From NCBI RefSeq assembly GCF_947855115.1, contig NZ_CANTZW010000009.1, forward strand, positions 62,001-126,000: DNA of 64,000 nt. The letters are read 5' to 3'. Both the position numbers and the translations under genes were made by a program. Below the pieces are notes generated by a model, which did no database searches, was not told the origin of the DNA, and saw only the letters and a program-made list of their open reading frames with translations. This DNA comes from an uncultured Parabacteroides sp. (lineage in GTDB: Bacteria; Bacteroidota; Bacteroidia; Bacteroidales; Tannerellaceae). Shown here piece by piece: positions 10,628 through 21,200 of this stretch (the first letter of the stretch is position 1; the number at the start of each line of letters is the position of its first letter).

Positions 10628-13600
10628 TTACTTGTACTCCTGCCAGCTCTTAATCTGTATATCTTCTACGTTCATATTGCAGAATGCGTTAATAAAGGCG
10701 CTAGCTAGGCGGGCGTTCGTGATCAATGGAATGTTATGGTCGATCGCCGCACGGCGGATCTTGTACCCATTGGTCAACTCGCGCTTGCTATGATCTTTCG
10801 GGATATTCACTACCAATTCGAAAGCGTGATCGCTGAACATATCCATGATGTTCAAATCACCTTCCTCGTCCGGCCAGCAAACGGCGGTAGCCTTGATTCC
10901 GTTATCGTTCAGGAATTTGGCGGTTCCGTGCGTACCATAGATCGTGTAACCCTTGGCATCCAACATGCGGCAAGGCTCCAATAAGTCAACCTTGCTCTTG
11001 GCGGCGCCGGAAGATACAAGAATGTTCTTCTTCGGAATGCTGTTGCCTACAGCGATCATAGCGGAAAGCAGAGCCTCGTTGAAATCGTCGCCGATACAAC
11101 CCACCTCACCGGTAGAGCTCATGTCTACGCCTAATACGGGATCTGCCTTGTGCAGACGGGCGAATGAGAATTGGGAAGCCTTGATGCCGATCCAGTCGAT
11201 ATCGAACGCGCTCTTATCCGGTTTCGTATACGGAGCGTCCAGCATGATACGTGTAGCTGTCTCGATAAAGTTGCGTTTCAATACCTTAGATACGAACGGG
11301 AAACTACGTGAGGCACGCAAGTTACATTCGATTACCTTCACGAAATTATTCTTCGCCAAGAACTGGATATTGAACGGACCGCTGATATTTAATTCTTTAG
11401 CGATCATCTTACTTACTTTCTTGATACGGCGGGCTGTCTCGAAGTAAATCTTCTGAGCCGGGAATACCAAGGTAGCGTCACCGGAGTGAACACCGGCGAA
11501 CTCGATATGCTCGGAGATAGCGTATTCAACCACCTCGCCATTCATGGCGACCGCGTCGAACTCGATCTCTTTCGTTCCTTGCATGAACTCGGATACGACC
11601 ACCGGATATTCCTTGGAAACCTTAGCGGCCAAATCCAAGAACTCGATCATCTGCTCCTTCGTATGGCAAACGTTCATCGCCGCGCCGGACAATACATAAG
11701 ACGGACGGATCAAGATCGGGAAACCTACTTTCTCGATAAATGCGTCGATCTCCTCCATGCTGGTAAGCTCTGCCCAACGAGGTTGGTCGATACCTAGCGA
11801 ATCCAGCATCGCAGAGAATTTATGACGATTCTCGGCACGGTCGATCGATAACGGTGAAGTACCCAATACCGGAACATTCTGGCGGTACAGTTTCATCGCC
11901 AAGTTGTTCGGGATCTGTCCACCCACGGATACGATCACGCCCTTCGGCAATTCCAGATCGATCACGTCGAGCACACGCTCAAATGAAAGCTCGTCGAAGT
12001 AAAGACGGTCGCACATATCGTAATCGGTAGATACGGTCTCCGGGTTATAGTTGATCATGATTGATTTATAACCCAGCTTGCGAGCGGTCTGGGCGGCATT
12101 CACCGAACACCAGTCGAACTCAACGGACGAGCCGATACGGTAAGCTCCGGAACCCAAGATAATCACGCTCTTCTCGTTCGGATAGTAGGTGATATCGTGC
12201 GGCGTGCCGTCGTAAGTCATATATAAATAGTTGGTCAGTTCCGGATGTTCGGAAGCGATCGTGTTGATACGTTTCACGGTAGGGAGGATACCCATTTTCT
12301 TACGTAAATTACGTACGCGGATATTCTCTTTCTCCATATTGCCTTCCGGGTTCTCAACAAAACGGGCGATCTGGAAGTCGGAGAAACCAAGGCGTTTCGC
12401 CTCTTTCAATACATCCTCCGGAAGATCCTCGATCTTGTCGTAGCCTTTCAATACATTGGCGTAATCCACGATGTTCTTCAAGCCTTCCAAGAACCAGCGC
12501 GTGATTTTCGACAACTCATGGATCTTGTCTACGCTATACCCTTGTTCCAAGGCTTGCGCCACGGCGAAGATACGCAAGTCGGTAGGGTTCGCCAATTCCT
12601 CGTCCAAGTTATCGAAATGGATATCGTTGTTACCAACGAAACCGTGCATGCCTTGTCCGATCATACGAAGACCCTTCTGCATGATCTCCTCGAAGCTCTT
12701 ACCGATCGACATGATCTCGCCGACGGATTTCATGCTGGAACCGATCTGGCGGCTGACACCCACGAACTTTGTCAAGTCCCAACGAGGGATCTTCACGATC
12801 ATATAATCTACCTCCGGCGCTTTGTACGCGGAGTTCGGGGTTCCCATCTCGCCGATCTCGTCCAATCCGTAGCCCAGCGCCAACTTAGCGGCGACGAAAG
12901 CCAACGGATAACCGCTCGCCTTGGATGCCAAAGCGGAAGAACGGCTCAAACGAGCGTTCACCTCGATCACGCGGTAATCGCAAGTCTCGGAATTGAAAGC
13001 GTATTGGATATTACACTCACCTACGATACCTAAATGACGGATCGTCTTGGTGGAGAGTTCCTTCAATAGATCTAGCTCTTTCTCGGTCAAGGAGCAAGTC
13101 GGAGCTACCACGATACTCTCGCCGGTATGTACGCCCAGCGGGTCTACGTTCTCCATGCTCACTACCGTGAAGCAATGGTCGTTCTTGTCGCGGATCACCT
13201 CGAACTCGATCTCTTTCCAACCCTTCAAAGATTCCTCGACCAATATCTGGGATGAGTAAGCGAAAGCGCTTTCCGCTAGCGTGCGAAGCTCTGCCTCATC
13301 CTTGCAGATACCACTACCCATACCTCCCAGGGCGTAAGCGGAGCGGATCATCACAGGGAAACCGATCTTGTGGGCGGCGGCAACCGCGTCGTCCATGCTT
13401 TCTACGGCTTGGCTGATCGGGGTCTTGATTTCTATCTCGTTCAGTTTCTTAACAAATAGGTCACGGTCCTCGGTGTACATGATAGCCTCAACCGATGTAC
13501 CCAATACTTTCACGCCGTATTTGGCCAACGTGCCGCTGGTGTAAAGTTGAGTACCGCAGTTCAAAGCGGTCTGGCCGCCAAACGCCAATAGGATTCCGTC

Positions 13601-13846
13601 CGGTTGTTCTTTTTTGATGACTTCCTCAACGAAGTAAGGAGTGATAGGCAAGAAATATACCTTATCGGCTACTCCCTCGGATGTTTGGATAGTCGCGATA
13701 TTCGGATTTAGCAATACGGTACTGATCCCTTCTTCTTTCAGAGCCTTTAACGCTTGCGAGCCGGAGTAGTCAAACTCCCCGGCTTGTCCGATCTTCAGGG
13801 CGCCCGAGCCCAGAACAATCACCTTTTTGATATCACTTTTCGACAT
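10628..13846 (-). CDS. carB: Carbamoyl-phosphate synthase large subunit
   Basis: 1072 aa; duplicated ATP-grasp halves with classical motifs (GQAGEFDYSGSQA, IRSAYALGGMGSG, CNIQYAF). Confidence 0.97.
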   Translation of the reverse strand: MSKSDIKKVIVLGSGALKIGQAGEFDYSGSQALKALKEEGISTVLLNPNIATIQTSEGVADKVYFLPITPYFVEEVIKKEQPDGILLAFGGQTALNCGTQLYTSGTLAKYGVKVLGTSVEAIMYTEDRDLFVKKLNEIEIKTPISQAVESMDDAVAAAHKIGFPVMIRSAYALGGMGSGICKDEAELRTLAESAFAYSSQILVEESLKGWKEIEFEVIRDKNDHCFTVVSMENVDPLGVHTGESIVVAPTCSLTEKELDLLKELSTKTIRHLGIVGECNIQYAFNSETCDYRVIEVNARLSRSSALASKASGYPLAFVAAKLALGYGLDEIGEMGTPNSAYKAPEVDYMIVKIPRWDLTKFVGVSRQIGSSMKSVGEIMSIGKSFEEIMQKGLRMIGQGMHGFVGNNDIHFDNLDEELANPTDLRIFAVAQALEQGYSVDKIHELSKITRWFLEGLKNIVDYANVLKGYDKIEDLPEDVLKEAKRLGFSDFQIARFVENPEGNMEKENIRVRNLRKKMGILPTVKRINTIASEHPELTNYLYMTYDGTPHDITYYPNEKSVIILGSGAYRIGSSVEFDWCSVNAAQTARKLGYKSIMINYNPETVSTDYDMCDRLYFDELSFERVLDVIDLELPKGVIVSVGGQIPNNLAMKLYRQNVPVLGTSPLSIDRAENRHKFSAMLDSLGIDQPRWAELTSMEEIDAFIEKVGFPILIRPSYVLSGAAMNVCHTKEQMIEFLDLAAKVSKEYPVVVSEFMQGTKEIEFDAVAMNGEVVEYAISEHIEFAGVHSGDATLVFPAQKIYFETARRIKKVSKMIAKELNISGPFNIQFLAKNNFVKVIECNLRASRSFPFVSKVLKRNFIETATRIMLDAPYTKPDKSAFDIDWIGIKASQFSFARLHKADPVLGVDMSSTGEVGCIGDDFNEALLSAMIAVGNSIPKKNILVSSGAAKSKVDLLEPCRMLDAKGYTIYGTHGTAKFLNDNGIKATAVCWPDEEGDLNIMDMFSDHAFELVVNIPKDHSKRELTNGYKIRRAAIDHNIPLITNARLASAFINAFCNMNVEDIQIKSWQEYK

Positions 13847-13922
13847 AGTAATTTGGGTTGTTTTTATTTGTTATAATGATTTTAGAATATTGCATCTTTT
13901 ATATCACCGGACTTCTGGACAC

Positions 13923-13956
13923 AAAAAAAATGCGTTAGTAAAAATAACCAACGCAT
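13923..13956 (-). terminator. Intrinsic terminator between a small ORF and carB
   Basis: Minus strand ATGCGTTGGT-tattttt-ACTAACGCAT followed by T8. Confidence 0.8.
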
Positions 13957-13957
13957 C

Positions 13958-14062
13958 TTATATAACCAAATTATAATCCCGTAAAATAGAGAAAAGAGCC
14001 TCGACCTCCGACATATAACCGGAATAGAACTTCGGATTATCCTTATGTGCCTTCTTTGTCAT
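13958..14062 (-). CDS. Candidate 34-aa small protein or leader peptide (MTKKAHKDNPKFYSGYMSEVEALFSILRDYNLVI)
   Basis: Hand-translated ORF between a consensus promoter and an intrinsic terminator; not in the supplied ORF track. Confidence 0.5.
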   Translation of the reverse strand: MTKKAHKDNPKFYSGYMSEVEALFSILRDYNLVI

Positions 14063-14085
14063 CTGCTCTCTCTTCAAAATTTCGG

Positions 14086-14115
14086 CAAAGATAGGGGTTT
14101 TGTTTGAAAGAACAA
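14086..14115 (-). promoter_or_regulatory. Bacteroidetes-type promoter for the small ORF (and possibly carB)
   Basis: Minus strand TTG-N19-TATCTTTG, matching TTG-N19-TAnnTTTG. Confidence 0.65.
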
Positions 14116-14161
14116 GTTATTTTCTTAAATTTGTAGTATTGTATCAGAAAAAAGAAAGCTT

Positions 14162-15880
14162 ATGGCACGAATAACGATTCCTTATGCGGTGGCGGATTTT
14201 ATAGAGATGCGTGAGCGTGATTTCTACTATGTGGACAAGACCGATTTCATACCGGGTTTGGAAGAGTATAAAGCCCCTGTTTTCCTCCGTCCCCGGCGTT
14301 TTGGCAAGAGCTTGTTTATCTCTACCTTGGCGTGTTACTACGACCGTACCAAGGCCGGCCGGTTCGAGGAACTGTTCGGCGGGACTTGGATCGGGGAACA
14401 CCCGACGGAGGAGCATAATCGTTATATGATCGTGCGCTATGATTTCTCCAAGATGGTGATGGCCGATGACATGGAAGAGTTGGAGCGGAATTTCAACGAT
14501 CTGAATCGTTCTCCCGTGGAGATCATGGTAACGCATAACCGGGACTTGTTTAAGGATTTTCGGTTCTCTAGCCGTGATGGTGCTTCCCAGATGCTTGAGG
14601 AGGTCTTGGGATATGTCCGCGAACATGGACTGCCTAAAGTGTATGTGCTGATTGATGAGTACGATAATTTCACGAATCAACTGCTGACGGCCTACAAGGA
14701 TCCGCTCTATGAGCAGGTAACCACGAAGGATAGTTTCCTGCGTACTTTCTTCAAGGTGATCAAGGCGGGTATCGGCGAAGGTAGTATCCGCACGTGTTTC
14801 TGCGCGGGGGTTCTTCCCGTCACGATGGACGACTTGACAAGCGGATATAATATAGCGGAGATCCTGACCTTGCATCCCCGGTTCTTGAATATGCTAGGCT
14901 TTACGTATGAGGAAGCGAGCGCTTATCTGGGGTACGTGTTGAGGAAGTACGGCACGGGGCAGGACTCTTTTGAGGAGCTTTGGCAACTGATCGTGAACAA
15001 CTACGACGGCTATCGTTTCCGTCCCGGCGCGGAGCCTTTGTTCAATTCCACGATCTTGACCTATTTCTTTAAGAACTTCGCCACGATGGATGGCATGATC
15101 CCTAGTGAGCTGGTGGATGAGAACCTGCGCACGGACATCGGTTGGATCCGTCGCTTGACCCTCTCGCGAGAGAACGCCAAGGAGATGCTGGATGCGTTGG
15201 TGATCGACGATGAGTTGTCTTACAACGTTTCCGATCTGTCCAGCAAGTTCAACAAGAGGAAATTCTTCGACAAGAACTTCTATCCGGTCAGCCTTTTTTA
15301 TCTGGGTATGACTACGCTGAGGAATAATTACCGCATGGTGTTACCCAACCTCACGATGCGCAGCATCTATATGGATTATTACAACGAGATGAATCATATA
15401 GAAGGAAACGCCCAACGCTATGTACCCACTTACGAGCGTTTCACGGAAGAGCGTCGTTTCGAGCCTTTGGTGCAAAACTATTTCGAGCAATACCTCGGGC
15501 AGTTCCCGGCGCAGGTGTTCGACAAGATCAACGAGAATTTCATCCGTTGCTCCTTCTTCGAGCTTTGTTCCCGTTACCTGAGCAGTTACTATACGTTCGC
15601 CATAGAGCAGAACAATTCGGCGGGCCGTTCCGATTTCGAGATGACCGGTATTCCCGGCACGGATTATTACACGGACGACCGGTTGGTGGAATTCAAATAT
15701 TTTAAGGCGAAAGAGGCAGAGCGCATGCTGGCGCTAAACGATCCCCGCCCCGAGGATGTGGAGCAAGTCCTTGCTTACGCCGCGGATACGAGCCGGAAGT
15801 TCCCTCACTACCACGTCCGTTCCTACATTGTGTATATCTGTGCCAACAAGGGATGGAAATGCTGGGAGGTGACACCTTGA
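14162..15880 (+). CDS. AAA-ATPase-like / PD-(D/E)XK nuclease-superfamily protein
   Basis: N-terminal AAA-ATPase_like signature (YYVDKTDFIPGLEEYKAPVFLRPRRFGKSLFISTL) and C-terminal GIPGTDYYTDDRLVEFKYFKAKE nuclease-like motif; TAAATTTG promoter element at 14126-14133. Confidence 0.85.
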   Translation: MARITIPYAVADFIEMRERDFYYVDKTDFIPGLEEYKAPVFLRPRRFGKSLFISTLACYYDRTKAGRFEELFGGTWIGEHPTEEHNRYMIVRYDFSKMVMADDMEELERNFNDLNRSPVEIMVTHNRDLFKDFRFSSRDGASQMLEEVLGYVREHGLPKVYVLIDEYDNFTNQLLTAYKDPLYEQVTTKDSFLRTFFKVIKAGIGEGSIRTCFCAGVLPVTMDDLTSGYNIAEILTLHPRFLNMLGFTYEEASAYLGYVLRKYGTGQDSFEELWQLIVNNYDGYRFRPGAEPLFNSTILTYFFKNFATMDGMIPSELVDENLRTDIGWIRRLTLSRENAKEMLDALVIDDELSYNVSDLSSKFNKRKFFDKNFYPVSLFYLGMTTLRNNYRMVLPNLTMRSIYMDYYNEMNHIEGNAQRYVPTYERFTEERRFEPLVQNYFEQYLGQFPAQVFDKINENFIRCSFFELCSRYLSSYYTFAIEQNNSAGRSDFEMTGIPGTDYYTDDRLVEFKYFKAKEAERMLALNDPRPEDVEQVLAYAADTSRKFPHYHVRSYIVYICANKGWKCWEVTP

Positions 15881-15915
15881 TATCTTCTCAACCGCTTCAT
15901 GGATAATACTTTGTA

Positions 15916-16042
15916 GTGCCAATGGTGAGCCATGCTATTGGCACGGCTGTGCCACTGTGTTGGCACACTCGTGCCTCCTTGATGGCAAAGGCGTGCCATT
16001 GCGATGGCACACTCATGCCACGGTGAAGGCACGTTCGTAACA
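15916..16042. repeat. Tandem palindromic array, 22-bp period (TGGCAC-N4-GTGCCA-N6)
   Basis: TGGCAC-like half sites at 15939, 15961, 15983, 16005, 16027 and GTGCCA-like half sites at 15949, 15971, 15993, 16015: constant 22-bp spacing. Confidence 0.85.
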
Positions 16043-16075
16043 TGGGTAGTGGCAGAAACCTCTCTCTTCCTGGGT

Positions 16076-16510
16076 TTACCAGTCGTACTCCTCGAAATAA
16101 GCGTCGAAATCTTTAGCCTCCTTCACCCCGCAGCGTTTGAGCACATTCAATACGACCTGCTGCTCGGAGGGCGAAAGCGGCCTTTCTCCTTTGCGGACAC
16201 GGTAGTAAGTGCGCCGGCTGAAATGCCTCATGAGTACCGGAATAACGGTGAGCATCTGCTTGTGCGGCAAGCTTTCCAATAGGTTTACGAATCCGGTGGC
16301 GTAGCGTACTTTCTTGTTCGGGCGGTAATAAGGGCAAGTTCCCTTCAATGAGGCGAGGTGTCTCGGGCTGATGATCTGCCAATAGGCCGTCTCGTCAGGC
16401 ATGCTTTGTTCCGCCAGTTGCCTGAGGCATGTGGAGGCTTTGGGGCATTGCCGGTCTAGGCATAAGGTATATTGGTTGGGGATTGTAGCGTTGTCAAGTT
16501 TTTCTTCCAT
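16076..16510 (-). CDS. Small Cys-containing protein, DUF6078-like
   Basis: 144 aa; CLDRQCPKASTCLRQLAEQSMP...CPYYR...RRTYYRVRKGERPLSPSEQQ. Confidence 0.6.
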   Translation of the reverse strand: MEEKLDNATIPNQYTLCLDRQCPKASTCLRQLAEQSMPDETAYWQIISPRHLASLKGTCPYYRPNKKVRYATGFVNLLESLPHKQMLTVIPVLMRHFSRRTYYRVRKGERPLSPSEQQVVLNVLKRCGVKEAKDFDAYFEEYDW

Positions 16511-16640
16511 ATTGTTTATGTATAAATAGTTTGTTATCGTGGTGTTTTCCGGATTAAATGATCGTTTTTCCGCAAATGTAGATATAAAATGAAGACAGAT
16601 ACGGTGTTTACGGTTTAATTGTCTGGTTGGGCCTCGATAT

Positions 16641-16800
16641 TTGTTGGATAACCTGGGTATACGGATGCTCTCATGGATGCCGAATGTACAAGCCGGAGGT
16701 AAACCGGTCTTGACTCTTCCTTTTTACACGTCCGATTTGCCGGGAGAATATACGGTGACTGTCGAGGGGATAACGAAAGAAGGGAAAGCCATTCGGGTGT
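16641..16800 (+). pseudogene. Remnant of the C-terminus of a large MG2/carboxypeptidase-regulatory-like surface protein
   Basis: LSWMPNVQAGGKPVLTLPFYTSDLPGEYTVTVEGITKEGKAI resembles such protein termini, with no upstream gene body. Confidence 0.5.
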
Positions 16801-16839
16801 GTGTGTTTGCTTCAGCGTTCAGGAATAGGGGTGTTCGCG

Positions 16840-16876
16840 TATGCGGCCTACTTACGGATTTACGAGGTAGGCCGCA
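16840..16876. other. Perfect 11-bp stem-loop
   Basis: ATGCGGCCTAC-ttacggatttacgag-GTAGGCCGCAT. Confidence 0.75.
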
Positions 16877-16899
16877 TAAAAATAACTATTATCAAGTAC

Positions 16900-18246
16900 T
16901 TATTTAACCGTTACATTCCATCCGGAAAGGATACCTCCGTAGAAGTAAAAGTCTACGCAGAATGTCTTTCCTGTGTTCAGCTCTTTGACCTCGTAGTATT
17001 TCGTGGCGCCTTGCTCTTTTACCAGTTTGTAATCGGCGATATTCGGGATAGGTACATTGGTGAGCTCCTTGATCTTTGCGTTTATCATGTTCAAGATATC
17101 CATGTTCTCGAAAGGATTCGTTACTTTGGTGCTCTTGGATAAAGCCGGGTTCACCCCATTGTTCTCGGCACGGACCGCACGGACGCTATCCGCGTAAGCC
17201 TTGAACATCGCACGGCTTTCCGGAGTGCGTAAGGCCGATACGGTAAAGATAGAGATTCCTTCCGCTCCATGATTCAGCGCGGCGTCCATGCTGGCTTGCA
17301 TATCGTCTGAAACCATTAAGCCGCAGTAAAGCGTAGTTTTCGGGTTCTTATCCCGTACATCCTCTATCATACAGTCTGAGATAAAACTGATGTCTTCCGT
17401 GTAGAAGTTATGGTACACCATGGGGAAGACAATGTCCAGATTCCATTTGCCCCAGTCCTGACGAACCATTTTGGAAGCCATCTTGGGCGTTGGGAAAGGA
17501 GAGGCTGCCATTTTCTTTCCATGGGAGTGAACCACATCGGCGATCATATTGGCTACCTCGGTGATCTGGTCACAGCGGAATTGCAACCATTTCTCGTCTT
17601 GCGAGGGATCATCTTGTTCCCTTGGATCGTATCCGTAAGCGGCCTTGAACTTCTCGATCATAGCCGGGTGATAGCCAAAATCCCATTGCGGATATTCTTG
17701 GTCTTGCACGATACCGTATTTCGGCCAAAGGGTAGTCGGCAGGATAACGTCCACGAAACGGTTGTAGTCGATAGAGATACCGTTCAAGCCTTCCACCTCG
17801 CAGTAAGCCTCTATTTTCTTCTTGATAAACTCCCGTACCTCGGGTAAGGCGGGGCACATAAATTTGTAGTAATCCACGTAAGCGGTCGTATCGGCCAAGC
17901 TTTGTCCGTTACGGTTTACGCTGAACCATTCGGGATGTTCTTTTAAGATAGCCTCCCGGTCATGTTCCAGATTCATCGTCCATAACCAAGCGTAGACCTC
18001 TATCCCATGTTTCTGGGCGATGGGAATAGCGGCCCGGTAATCATCCGGAGTAGGGGCGTTTAGCATGACACCGTCTATCCCCGCCTCATTCATGATCGTA
18101 CAGATGGAATCGAAATTCATTCCGGGCCGGTAATCCAACCAGGTCCAGAACATCGGGTAAGCATCTTTTGTATCATTTCTCGGGGAACTGCAAGCGCCTA
18201 CGCAGCAAGCCACCAAAAGCAATACTAAATAATTTATGTGTCTCAT
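16900..18246 (-). CDS. Family-10-like glycosyl hydrolase lipoprotein
   Basis: Lipobox LLVACCVGAC; (beta/alpha)8 motifs MFWTWLDYRPGMNFDSICTIMNEAGIDGVMLNAPTPDDY, GISIDYNRFVD. Confidence 0.7.
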   Translation of the reverse strand: MRHINYLVLLLVACCVGACSSPRNDTKDAYPMFWTWLDYRPGMNFDSICTIMNEAGIDGVMLNAPTPDDYRAAIPIAQKHGIEVYAWLWTMNLEHDREAILKEHPEWFSVNRNGQSLADTTAYVDYYKFMCPALPEVREFIKKKIEAYCEVEGLNGISIDYNRFVDVILPTTLWPKYGIVQDQEYPQWDFGYHPAMIEKFKAAYGYDPREQDDPSQDEKWLQFRCDQITEVANMIADVVHSHGKKMAASPFPTPKMASKMVRQDWGKWNLDIVFPMVYHNFYTEDISFISDCMIEDVRDKNPKTTLYCGLMVSDDMQASMDAALNHGAEGISIFTVSALRTPESRAMFKAYADSVRAVRAENNGVNPALSKSTKVTNPFENMDILNMINAKIKELTNVPIPNIADYKLVKEQGATKYYEVKELNTGKTFCVDFYFYGGILSGWNVTVK

Positions 18247-18298
18247 AAGTTTAATGAATTTGATTAACGATTTACCCGTTAAAGATACGTATTCTTGT

Positions 18299-21200
18299 TT
18301 AATACTGTTCTTTCTTCAACGTAAATATCGGTAAATAGAGGAAGATGCCTAGGATAGACATGATAAGGCCGCCTATCGTTCCGGCGGCGAGCGGGAACCA
18401 AAAGGCTTCTTTATCGGTGCCTAGCATGAACGGGATAAATCCGAGTATGGTCGATATGACGGTTAGGAATATCGGCGTGATCTTGGCGTTCCATGCCTTT
18501 AGATAAGCACGGATCGGGGAGATAGCGGGTATCCGTTCCCGAATTTGGTTATATTCGTTTAAGATATAGATACTGGCGTTTACCGTGATACCGCATAATA
18601 GAACGAAGGAGGCGAATCCTCCTTGATCGAAATTCAGCTTGAACCAATAGAAGGTGAGGAATACCCCGATATAAGAGATCGGTATGACAAAAATGACCGC
18701 CAACGGTTGTTTCAAGGAATTAAACAAGATACTGGTCGTGAAGAATATAATAACGATGATCAAGAACAACAGCGCATATTGTTTATTGTCTTTCTGATCC
18801 CATGACCAATAGTTCTTTTCCGCTTTCGCCGTATATCCCATAGGCAAGATCTTGTTAAACTCCCTGAGTTCCCTTTTCTGGATTTTCTCGCCTTGTGAGG
18901 AAGCGCCGATATACTCATATTGCAAGCAAAGCCTGTATTGCTGGTTTACTTTCGCTATCTGTTGAGGGGTCTGGCTTTTCTCGACGGCAGCGAGTTCGGA
19001 TAGCTTATAGGATTTATCGCGGATGGTTTGAGGTACATATTGCATACTCCATATATCGAACTCCTTCGATTGGCGGGAAGAAAGTTTTAGCTTTTCCGTC
19101 TCGTTGTCAACGACGATGGTACCGGCGTAGATATCTTTACCGAAAACGGGCCGGATAGACGCGAATAAGTCGATCGGCAATATATCCGCTTGCGCCATGC
19201 GGGCTTTATTCAAGTTGAAGTAGAATTCCTGATAATCATCCTTCCACCAAGAAAACTCGGAATTGATCAATACCTCCTTGATACGGCGGTACGTAAGCAA
19301 TTTCTCCCGCAGTTTCTCCGCCCATTCGTATAGCTCGTCATAATTATATCCGTACATCTCGATGCGGAACGAGCCCGCGTTCTCGCGGACATCATTGCTG
19401 AAACCTTGATCCATAAGTCCCCATACGCCCCAACTTCCGCCGCCTAGCTCCAGCGCTTTGCTGATCACCCTGCTTTTCAGGGTATAGGGGAAGCCACTCC
19501 GCTCGTTCTCGCGGGTGAAGTACACGTTAATACTGGCTTGGCGTGCGTTGTAGATACTGGTCTGGAATTGCCGTATTTCCTTGTAAGTACTCAGATAAGC
19601 CTCCATGCGGTTGATCAAGTGGTTCATTTGATCAAGGGTCGTACCGTTCGGCATGGAAGCGCTGATACTTAATACGGTTTCCTCGTTCCGGGTAAAATAA
19701 CTTCCCTCGTACACCTTTTGGACAAACAGGCGCAAGGTGCCTCCTAAGCTCTTATCGACGATAGGCTTTATCGTTTCCTTCCAAATATCTTTCGCCGCGA
19801 ATTCATTGTAGCGGGCGATCCACAAAGAGTCTCTTGCGGATAGATCCTTCTCTTCCGGCTCGATCTTCTCCGGCAATAAAAATATCGGCAGCCCGAAAGC
19901 CAATACCAGAATCACACAAGCCAGCTTTTTCCAATGGCAAAGGAAACGGATCTGCGCCCGGTAATACCGAGAGAAATAGACCGGGAAACGGTGTATGAAC
20001 GACCGTACCGGACGGACCACCGGATGTTGTTTCCAATGCCCCCGGGCTTTAGGGGAAGAAGATGCGACTTTCTTCCGGTGCAAATTCATCTTATCGATCA
20101 ATGCCGGAACCAAGAATAATGCGATGAATAAAGATACGGCCAGATTAATGATCACGACAGCGGCGAAATCCTGTAAATTCAACCGTATCTTCTCATCCAA
20201 GAAGAAGATAATCACGAGGGCACCCATAGTCGTCAAGGTTGCCGCCAGGATAGACAAGAACGCTTTCCGGTCTTGATGGTGCCGGATATGGTCGGTCATC
20301 ACGATTGTATTATCGATCACCAAGCTGAGAGAGATCGTGATACCCGCCAACGAGTACAATTGCATCTCCAGCCCCAATAAATAATAAAGGATAACGGCTA
20401 TGCACAGATTGATACTTAAACTGATGATGATCAAGAACAGATAACGCACGTTCCGGGTGATCAGCAGAACGAAAAGCAAGAGGATCAAGATGGTCAAGCC
20501 CGTGCGGACGTAGATCTTATCCAATTCTTCTTGGATAAATTCGGTAGCGTCGTAACTGGTGTGGATCTCGTAACCGGGAGGAAGCAAAGTGCGGATATGC
20601 TCCATCTCTTCCTTCACTTTTTGGGCTAATTGCAACTGGTTGGCCGTCTCTTCCGCTCGGATAGACAGGTAGATAGAGTTTAAGCCATTGATCCGGTAGT
20701 AGCTTTGCGGAGCCTCTTCCTGCCGGGTTACTTTTATCAATTGATCCAACCGGATTAAGCTACCGTCTTTGTTCGCGACGGTGATATGCGATGGCTCGAA
20801 CCCGTTCGTGGTCTTTTCCGGCATCAACGCCAAACGAATCCATTCCTTGCCGGCACTCCCTTTTCCCATATTGGCGGTGCCGAGGAACTCTTTCTTATAA
20901 TATTGGCTGATTGCCGATTGGATATCCTCTATCGTGATCCCCAGGTCTCGTAGTTGGCGGCTATCGTATTCCAGGCGCCATTCCATCGGGGTCGCTCCGC
21001 TCACGTCGATACGATAAATACCTTGCACGCTACTAAGCCGGGGCTTTATCTGATCCTCGGCGAATCGCTGGATGAATATCGGGGTGGCGGAAGCGTTCAA
21101 GGTATAGCTCATGAACGGGCGTGATTCCTTGTCGTCCGGACGGCTCATCTCTAAGATCGGATAACTTAATTCCTCCGGAAGATCCGGCCACGTCTGCCTT

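Noticed and set aside
15823-16032. ORF with apparent repeat peptide (MARLCHQGGTSVPTQWHSRANSMAHHWHY)
   Set aside because: The underlying repeat is 22 bp, not a multiple of three, so the peptide repeat is a by-product of a nucleotide-level palindromic array.
15916-16042. CRISPR array
   Set aside because: The 22-bp unit is a short palindrome with 4- and 6-nt spacers; there are no 28-40-bp repeats, unique ~30-bp spacers or cas genes.
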